This document shows, piece after piece, positions 31,497-36,320 of a stretch of 36,320 nucleotides of DNA. Numbering within the stretch: position 1 is the first letter of the stretch; every line of letters begins with the position of its first letter. The notes beneath the pieces are model-generated. The model was given only the letters and a program-made list of their open reading frames with translations. It searched no databases and was not told where the DNA came from. Source of the stretch: an uncultured Lachnospiraceae bacterium (lineage in GTDB: Bacteria > Bacillota > Clostridia > Lachnospirales > Lachnospiraceae); assembly GCA_945834545.1 (NCBI GenBank), contig CAMAHO010000003.1:1-36320 (forward strand). The letters run 5' to 3'. Position numbers and translations under genes: made by a program.

Positions 31497-33062
31497 ATGA
31501 CAAGTGCGAATATTACGGAAACACTGTTCTTCACGCAAGTAACACCAAAGCAAACAGAGCAGGCTGCTGCTCCTGCCAATGACCAGTTTAAGAATATCCT
31601 GGCAAAGCAGACGGAATCGGTAAAGAAACCGGAAGCTGGAAAAACGCAAACCGTAAAACGTGAACAAGCAGTTGAAAATACTAGGCCAAAGACGGTTCTT
31701 TCAAAAAAGAGCGATTCCGTGGAAGCAACTCCCAGTACAGAGAAGTCATTGGAAGAAATCGGTGCGGATATGGAAACGTTGGAAGATGATATCGATGCTT
31801 TGAGTACGGATATTATGGCTTGTATAGCGGAGATTTTCGGTGCTACTCCTAACCAGGTTGAAGCCTTCGCAGAACAACAGGGAATTGAACCTAATGAGTT
31901 GCTTGATATGGAGATACTAGGGGAGTTTACCAGACAGTTTGCAGAGGTTGAAAATCCCTTGGAGCTATTGACCAACGAGCAGGCGTTCCAAAATTTTAAG
32001 GATGTTATGGAATTTGCAAAGACCGGACTGGAGAGTTTGAGCGAACAATACCAGCTTCCAATAAAGGAAATACAAGCTGTTGCCATTCAAAATGTTGTGG
32101 TACAGGACAGCTTTGAAGGCTCAGTGCAGGTGGTTGGCAATGGAGCGATTTTCTTAGAAGCTGAAATGATAGCGGAAGAAAGCAATGTCCCGGTGACAAA
32201 TCAATTTGGTTACATGGAAGATGCTGAGCTGTTAGATACCAATAGTGTAACTGAATTGGGTGAGAAACAAATTTCTTCGGAAAACCTGGAGGATGGAGCC
32301 GAGGCAATGGAAGCCACGCAACATCCGCAAACAAAACAAGGTATGCAGCAGGAAGAACAGGGAAATGCAGATAGTTCTTACTCACATAATCAATTTGAAG
32401 CAAATACAAAGACGCAGACAAAAACGGTAAATATTCATTCAGGTACAACGAATACCGCAAATACTGTATCTAAGGCACAAGCAAAAGACACATCCGTTGA
32501 TGTCACACAGACCGGTGGCAGGTTCGTATTAAATCCGTTGGAACAACCCTTTCAGGAAACACAGAACATTCTAAGTTATGAAGGCACGGACAGCGGAATC
32601 AGCACAGAGGATATCATGCGACAGCTTATGGATTACATGAAGGTGTCTGTGAAACCGGATGCATCCGATTTGGAAATGCAACTTCATCCCCAGAGCTTAG
32701 GAAATGTGCAAATTCACATCGCCAACAAGGAAGGAACCATTACAGCTCAGTTCACCACGGAAAATGAAGCGGTCAGGGCAACCTTGGAAGGACAGATGAT
32801 TCAGCTAAAGGAACGCTTTGAGGAGCAGGGAATTAAGGTAGAAACGATTGAGGTTACCGTTGAAACCCATTCCTTTGACCAGAATCTGGGACAGAATCAG
32901 AGTCAGGGAGAGGAAGACTATAACGGACAGCAACGGAAGGCAACAAGAAGTATCTTAGATACCTCCTTATCCGAAGAAGAAATGGAACTTTTAAGTGATG
33001 AGGACAAATTAAAGCTTCGGATGATGGAATCCAATGGAAATCAGGTGGACTATAAGGCCTAG
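31497..33062 (+). CDS. fliK: flagellar hook-length control protein FliK
   Basis: Secreted ruler that measures hook length and switches export specificity through FlhB. AAAGGAGGAAG precedes the ATG. The 521-residue product has a low-complexity Thr/Gln/Glu-rich N-terminus and middle (the ruler region) and a C-terminal Flg_hook domain from about residue 390 (LEMQLHPQSLGNVQIHI, AQFTTENEAVRATLEGQM, LKERFEEQGIKVETIEV), the part that contacts FlhB. The tail after it is Gln/Glu rich. Only the C-terminal domain is diagnostic, but the position before flgD settles it. Confidence 0.93.
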   Translation: MTSANITETLFFTQVTPKQTEQAAAPANDQFKNILAKQTESVKKPEAGKTQTVKREQAVENTRPKTVLSKKSDSVEATPSTEKSLEEIGADMETLEDDIDALSTDIMACIAEIFGATPNQVEAFAEQQGIEPNELLDMEILGEFTRQFAEVENPLELLTNEQAFQNFKDVMEFAKTGLESLSEQYQLPIKEIQAVAIQNVVVQDSFEGSVQVVGNGAIFLEAEMIAEESNVPVTNQFGYMEDAELLDTNSVTELGEKQISSENLEDGAEAMEATQHPQTKQGMQQEEQGNADSSYSHNQFEANTKTQTKTVNIHSGTTNTANTVSKAQAKDTSVDVTQTGGRFVLNPLEQPFQETQNILSYEGTDSGISTEDIMRQLMDYMKVSVKPDASDLEMQLHPQSLGNVQIHIANKEGTITAQFTTENEAVRATLEGQMIQLKERFEEQGIKVETIEVTVETHSFDQNLGQNQSQGEEDYNGQQRKATRSILDTSLSEEEMELLSDEDKLKLRMMESNGNQVDYKA

Positions 33063-33080
33063 GCCGGAAAGGAGAAGACA

Positions 33081-33782
33081 ATGGCTTTAATGGCAGCAGT
33101 AAAGGATGGACAGATTGTAGAGTCTGCGTCACAAAGCTCTCTTAACAAAGCAAATGCAAAAAGCACTGACGGTATGGATAAGGATGCTTTTTTGCAGCTT
33201 CTGGTAGCGCAAATGAAATATCAGGATCCTTTGGAGCCAACTTCAAACACAGAGTATATTTCCCAGTATGCACAGTTCTCCCAGGTGGAGCAGATGCAGA
33301 ATATGGCGGGAAGTATGGATTTACAGAGAGCCAGCTCTTTGGTGGGACAGGAGGTCTATATTAAGACCACCGGTTCTGACGGCACACCCAAATACATTCA
33401 AGGCAAGGTGGATTATGTCGTCTACGAGAATGGAGAAGCCTTCTTAGCGATTGACGAGGAGCTGTATTCCATTGATGATCTGGATACAGTGGCAGACAAA
33501 GAATATCTGGCAGCATACGACAAGGCTACGGATTTTGTAACTCGAATCAAGAAGCTTCCGGGACTGTTATCCGTTGGAGAGCAGGATATTGAAGAAATCG
33601 AAGCACTTCAGACAGCTTATCAGGAGATGACAGAGTATGAAAAACGTTTCATCGCCAGCGATGTGGTTAATGATTTATCCAAGTATGTGGAGCAAAAGGA
33701 TTTGGTGAAAAACAGATTGGAGCAAAACCAGCCGACAGAAGAGAACACGGATGAGACAACGGATGAGACGGGGGGAGAGTAA
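33081..33782 (+). CDS. flgD: flagellar hook cap protein FlgD with C-terminal helical extension
   Basis: Scaffold needed for hook polymerisation. The first 80 residues are classical FlgD: DKDAFLQLLVAQMKYQDPLEPTSNTEYISQ and AQFSQVEQMQNM (key residues F-L-Q-L-L, D-P-L, E-Q). A short beta-like region follows (VGQEVYIKT, VDYVVYENGEAFLAI). Instead of the Ig-like end of enterobacterial FlgD, residues about 153-210 form a predicted three-helix segment (TRIKKLPGLLSVGEQDIEEI, TAYQEMTEYEKRFIASDVV) like the helical repeats of Gram-positive surface proteins, ending in an acidic Thr/Glu tail. A GGAAAGGAG site precedes the ATG. Confidence 0.93.
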   Translation: MALMAAVKDGQIVESASQSSLNKANAKSTDGMDKDAFLQLLVAQMKYQDPLEPTSNTEYISQYAQFSQVEQMQNMAGSMDLQRASSLVGQEVYIKTTGSDGTPKYIQGKVDYVVYENGEAFLAIDEELYSIDDLDTVADKEYLAAYDKATDFVTRIKKLPGLLSVGEQDIEEIEALQTAYQEMTEYEKRFIASDVVNDLSKYVEQKDLVKNRLEQNQPTEENTDETTDETGGE

Positions 33783-33855
33783 CCGGTACATGACCCCATA
33801 AATTGACGAAAGGACGATTTACGGGAAATGTGGTAACAGGGAAGGAATGGAGAAT

Positions 33856-34254
33856 ATGGAGATTCAAAATACAAGCTTTCTTTCCATTGAACAGCTTTCC
33901 GATAAGTACCTGACAAAAGGAACGCAGATTACCAGGCATCAAAACGATGTGGCATCCTTCCGAGAAATCTTTGCAACCAAACAGGCAGCTGTGAAGGAGG
34001 GAGAACTGAAGTTTTCCAAGCACGCCGCAAAGCGATTGGTGGACAGAGGAATCGAACTGGATGACAATCAGTTGATGAGACTGGAAGGCGGCACCAGGAA
34101 AGCAGGACAAAAAGGAATTGTGGAATCCTTGGTACTTATGGATGAACTGGCGTTTATCGTAGATGTTCCAAGTAAAACGGTAGTAACTGCAATGGACAGC
34201 AGAAGCGAGGAAGAAAACATTTTTACAAATATTAACGGAGCTGTGATTGTATAG
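33856..34254 (+). CDS. flagellar operon protein, TIGR02530-type
   Basis: A 132-residue protein always found, as far as I know, in flagellar operons near flgD and flgE. The start at 33856 is set by AAGGA nine nt before it; the ATG at 33847 directly abuts that site. The conserved part is FSKHAAKRLVDRGIELDDNQL followed by KGIVESLVLMDELAFIVDV and TVVTAMD, ending IFTNINGAVIV. The N-terminal 45 residues are variable. No signal or membrane segment is visible. Its function is not established; its place between the hook cap and hook genes suggests a role in hook assembly. Confidence 0.85.
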   Translation: MEIQNTSFLSIEQLSDKYLTKGTQITRHQNDVASFREIFATKQAAVKEGELKFSKHAAKRLVDRGIELDDNQLMRLEGGTRKAGQKGIVESLVLMDELAFIVDVPSKTVVTAMDSRSEEENIFTNINGAVIV

Positions 34255-34334
34255 CCGGACCGACAGGAGGTTATTTCTCTTTGAACGACAGATAAGAGAA
34301 CACGGTTCCTACAGAAATAGGAGGAACAAAGCTT

Positions 34335-36071
34335 ATGATGAGATCATTATTTTCTGGTGTGGCAGGTCTTAAGACACATCAGACCAAGATGGATGTAATC
34401 GGTAACAATATTGCCAACGTAAATACGGTGGCTTACAAGTCAAGCTCCATTACCTTCAGCGAGCTTATGAGCCAGACAACGCAGAAGGCAAGCGGCCCCA
34501 ATGCCACCACCGGTACCGGTGGTACCAATGCAAGACAGATTGGCTTGGGCGTAAGAACCGGAGCAATCAATGTGGACATTACCTCCCAGGGTGCAAGCCA
34601 GTCTACGGGAAATCCCTTTGATATTATGATTACCGGAGAAAACTTCTTTGTTGTCAGCAACGGTACGGACAATTTCTTTACCAGAGATGGCTCCTTCTAT
34701 GTGGACGGAGCAGGCAACCTGGCTATGACCAGCACCGGTTACAATGTTATGGGCTGGGGCGTAGACCCGGAGACCATGGATATCAAGAGAGATTCTGTAA
34801 CGGCCCTTCGTATTATGAGCAGCGCCAATATGACCTATCCGCCGGAGGCTACCTCAAAGGCCTATGTAGCCGGCATTCTTGATAAGAATGATAAGAATGT
34901 AGTCAGCGCTAACGGCAAGGCAATCAATTTGAACTTCTATGATTCCCTTGGTTATAGCTATACAGCAAAATTAATCTTCAAGCAGTCCCAGAACCCCAGT
35001 GAATACAGTGTGGAGTTAGAGAAGATCCTGGATTCTACCGGTCAGGAGATTGATACAACAGGGGTAACCTTTGGTGCTACTACCCTGCAGGAAAAGAAAA
35101 CAGCATTTAATTTTGATAATGACAGCTACAAATGGGTTGGTTCAGAATTGCGTGATATTAATGATAATGTTTTAGTTAATGTAAATCAATTAGTAGATGG
35201 AACACCTGGAGAGTTTAAGGGAAAGGATGAGCTTACTAGTGTTCCCAAACCGGGCTCCAATCCGGCTGAGTATTATACCGTAGGAGAATCTATGGATATG
35301 ATTGCCGCAGCATATGGCTTTGAAGGCTCTACAGAGGAGTTTTTCAATCTGTATTTTGTGACAGATGCAAATACGGTGCCGGTTACCAGACAAACGGTAC
35401 AGCAGATTTTACAGGCAAATACATTTCCAAATCTTTTGACGGCAGATACAACTGCCGGCTTTGAGGCAGACGGACGCTTCTTCACCGGTGGAAATGTGGC
35501 CTTTGACCCTGACAACGGTGAGTTTGCAGGAATGGGAGGCAATGCTACCAATTCCACATTGACCTTAAGCTTCAATGGTTTGCCAGAGTTTGGTAATTTC
35601 TCGGATATTGAAATTGATTTCTCGGAATGCTCCATGTTCGATAACAAGGGAACATCTACCTTAGGAGCTACCAGCGGTGACTTTGACGGCATCGGGGCAG
35701 GACGTCGTCTGGGCGATATGATTGGTGTTTCCGTACAGAAGAACGGTATGATTTATGCAAGCTATGACAATGGTATGACAAAGCTGTTGGGTCAGCTTGC
35801 GACAGCTAATTTTGCCAATGCCTCTGGTCTGGAGAAGGCAGGAGATAATCTCTATTCTGCCACCCTAAACTCCGGAGAATTCGATGGGATTGGTGTGGAT
35901 GTTACAGCCAATGGTGGATACATGTCTACGGGTCAGCTGGAAATGAGTAATGTTGACTTATCAGCAGAGTTTACTGAAATGATTACTACCCAGCGAGGCT
36001 TCCAGGCCAACAGCCGTATTATCACAGTATCTGATACCTTGCTTGAGGAGCTGACCAATTTGAAGAGATAA
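34335..36071 (+). CDS. flgE: flagellar hook protein FlgE
   Basis: Subunit of the flexible hook. AGGAGGA (34319-34325) lies nine nt before the ATG. The 578-residue product begins MMRSLFSGVAGLKTHQTKMD and VIGNNIANVNTVAYK, the D0 signature, and ends with LSAEFTEMITTQRGFQANSRI and TVSDTLLEELTNLKR, the matching C-terminal D0 helix. Between lie the D1/D2 domains, including FTRDGSFYVDGAGNLAMTSTG. The middle (about residues 250-390) is an insert with little family similarity and, at its start, a much lower GC content than the flanks. At 578 residues it is longer than E. coli FlgE (about 400). Confidence 0.95.
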   Translation: MMRSLFSGVAGLKTHQTKMDVIGNNIANVNTVAYKSSSITFSELMSQTTQKASGPNATTGTGGTNARQIGLGVRTGAINVDITSQGASQSTGNPFDIMITGENFFVVSNGTDNFFTRDGSFYVDGAGNLAMTSTGYNVMGWGVDPETMDIKRDSVTALRIMSSANMTYPPEATSKAYVAGILDKNDKNVVSANGKAINLNFYDSLGYSYTAKLIFKQSQNPSEYSVELEKILDSTGQEIDTTGVTFGATTLQEKKTAFNFDNDSYKWVGSELRDINDNVLVNVNQLVDGTPGEFKGKDELTSVPKPGSNPAEYYTVGESMDMIAAAYGFEGSTEEFFNLYFVTDANTVPVTRQTVQQILQANTFPNLLTADTTAGFEADGRFFTGGNVAFDPDNGEFAGMGGNATNSTLTLSFNGLPEFGNFSDIEIDFSECSMFDNKGTSTLGATSGDFDGIGAGRRLGDMIGVSVQKNGMIYASYDNGMTKLLGQLATANFANASGLEKAGDNLYSATLNSGEFDGIGVDVTANGGYMSTGQLEMSNVDLSAEFTEMITTQRGFQANSRIITVSDTLLEELTNLKR

Positions 36072-36097
36072 TAAGAATGGAATAGTAAGGCGATCCT

Positions 36098-36130
36098 AAG
36101 GGACGGAGCAATCCGTCCCTTGTATGTCTT
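36098..36130 (+). terminator. hairpin between flgE and flbD, likely partial terminator
   Basis: A perfect 10-bp stem (36098-36107 with 36112-36121) capped by the GNRA tetraloop GCAA. The T-run (TTTTT at 36129-36133) starts seven nt after the stem, so termination is likely weak. It may reduce expression of the genes downstream or protect the flgE 3' end. Confidence 0.65.
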
Positions 36131-36160
36131 TTTAGACAATGATAAGGGAGGAAATGGAAA

Positions 36161-36320
36161 TTGGTTGAGGTGACAAAACTAAATGGGGTTAAGATACTGG
36201 TAAATCCCTCTCTTTTTGAGGTGGTAGAGGAAACACCGGATACAGTCATCACTCTGACAACCGGCAAAAAAATAATTGTAAAAGAAAGTAGACAAGAGAT
36301 AAAAAATCTTGTAAAATTGT
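36161..36320 (+). CDS. flbD: FlbD/SwrD family flagellar protein, 3'-truncated by window edge
   Basis: Starts at TTG 36161, with AAGGGAGG at 36144-36151 nine nt upstream; an ATG at 36154 reaches a stop after four codons and is excluded. The visible 53 residues begin VEVTKLNGVKILVNPSLFE and continue with ETPDTVITLTTGKKIIVKES, which match the small FlbD family. In Bacillus the homologue at this place is SwrD (YlzI), which raises motor power for swarming. The frame is open to the window end, where about 10-20 residues remain to be seen. Confidence 0.88.
   Translation, partial: MVEVTKLNGVKILVNPSLFEVVEETPDTVITLTTGKKIIVKESRQEIKNLVKL

Noticed and set aside
31229..32086. 285-residue minus-strand ORF across the ylxF-fliK junction
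   Set aside because: It lies antisense to two genes with clear flagellar domains, has no ribosome binding site that stands out and its Cys/Ser/Phe-rich product looks like reverse-complement shadow sequence.
33780..33798. Possible third copy of the palindromic repeat after flgD (GGTACATGACCCC)
   Set aside because: Only about 10 bases resemble the core and the leading GGGGACA part is missing, so chance similarity cannot be excluded.
1..36320. CRISPR array, insertion sequence, prophage, toxin-antitoxin or defence system
   Set aside because: No regularly spaced direct repeats, transposase, integrase, phage structural genes or nuclease/antitoxin pairs were seen; nearly all coding capacity is conserved core genes.

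Overview
The window reads as a low-to-mid GC Gram-positive chromosome from the class Clostridia, most likely a motile Lachnospiraceae-type gut anaerobe (Roseburia, Agathobacter or Butyrivibrio-like). The evidence is a PolC-type replicase, CodY, SpoIIP, a SigK-like sigma factor, a Bacillus/Clostridium-order flagellar operon, strong AGGAGG ribosome binding sites and many TTG starts. The genus is inference from protein style. Every convincing gene is on the + strand; the minus-strand ORFs are shadows.

Layout. (1) 1-2817: lower glycolysis, gap (5' end outside the window), pgk and tpiA, with a hairpin terminator between gap and pgk. (2) 3043-4892: a membrane zinc-ribbon protein and a TPM-domain membrane protein, flanked by two copies of a short dispersed palindromic repeat. 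(3) 5076-9606: rpsT, spoIIP, lepA, hemW, the Bacillus order but without gpr between rpsT and spoIIP. (4) 9755-11614: a SigK-like sigma factor and a degenerate HD-GYP-like protein. (5) 11835-20167: comM and dprA (DNA uptake and processing), then ispG and polC in tight array. (6) 20214-20725: a complex multi-hairpin element, tRNA-Glu(CTC) and its terminator. (7) 20726-23651: topA and codY. (8) 23845-36320: the flagellar operon flgB, flgC, fliE, fliF, fliG, fliH, fliI, fliJ, a ylxF/MotE-like gene, fliK, flgD, a TIGR02530-type gene, flgE and flbD/swrD, which runs off the right edge.

How it works together. The order dprA, topA, codY, flgB is the Bacillus order with trmFO-xerC-hslVU missing between topA and codY, and with ispG-polC inserted between dprA and topA. 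Most transcription units have a readable sigma-A promoter, many with an exact 17-nt spacer, and a strong intrinsic terminator. A sigma-D-like promoter sits just before fliK, which could let the late hook genes be boosted after the basal body genes. SpoIIP and SigK suggest sporulation capacity.

Most of the window is conserved core genome. The parts least explained by known families are the 164-nt multi-stem element before the tRNA, the structured rpsT leader with a UUG start, the 52-nt dyad and structured leader before comM, the dispersed repeat beside the zinc-ribbon/TPM pair, the C-terminal helical extension of FlgD, and the AT-rich insert in flgE. I did not find a CRISPR array, prophage, insertion sequence, defence island or a clear new multi-gene system.
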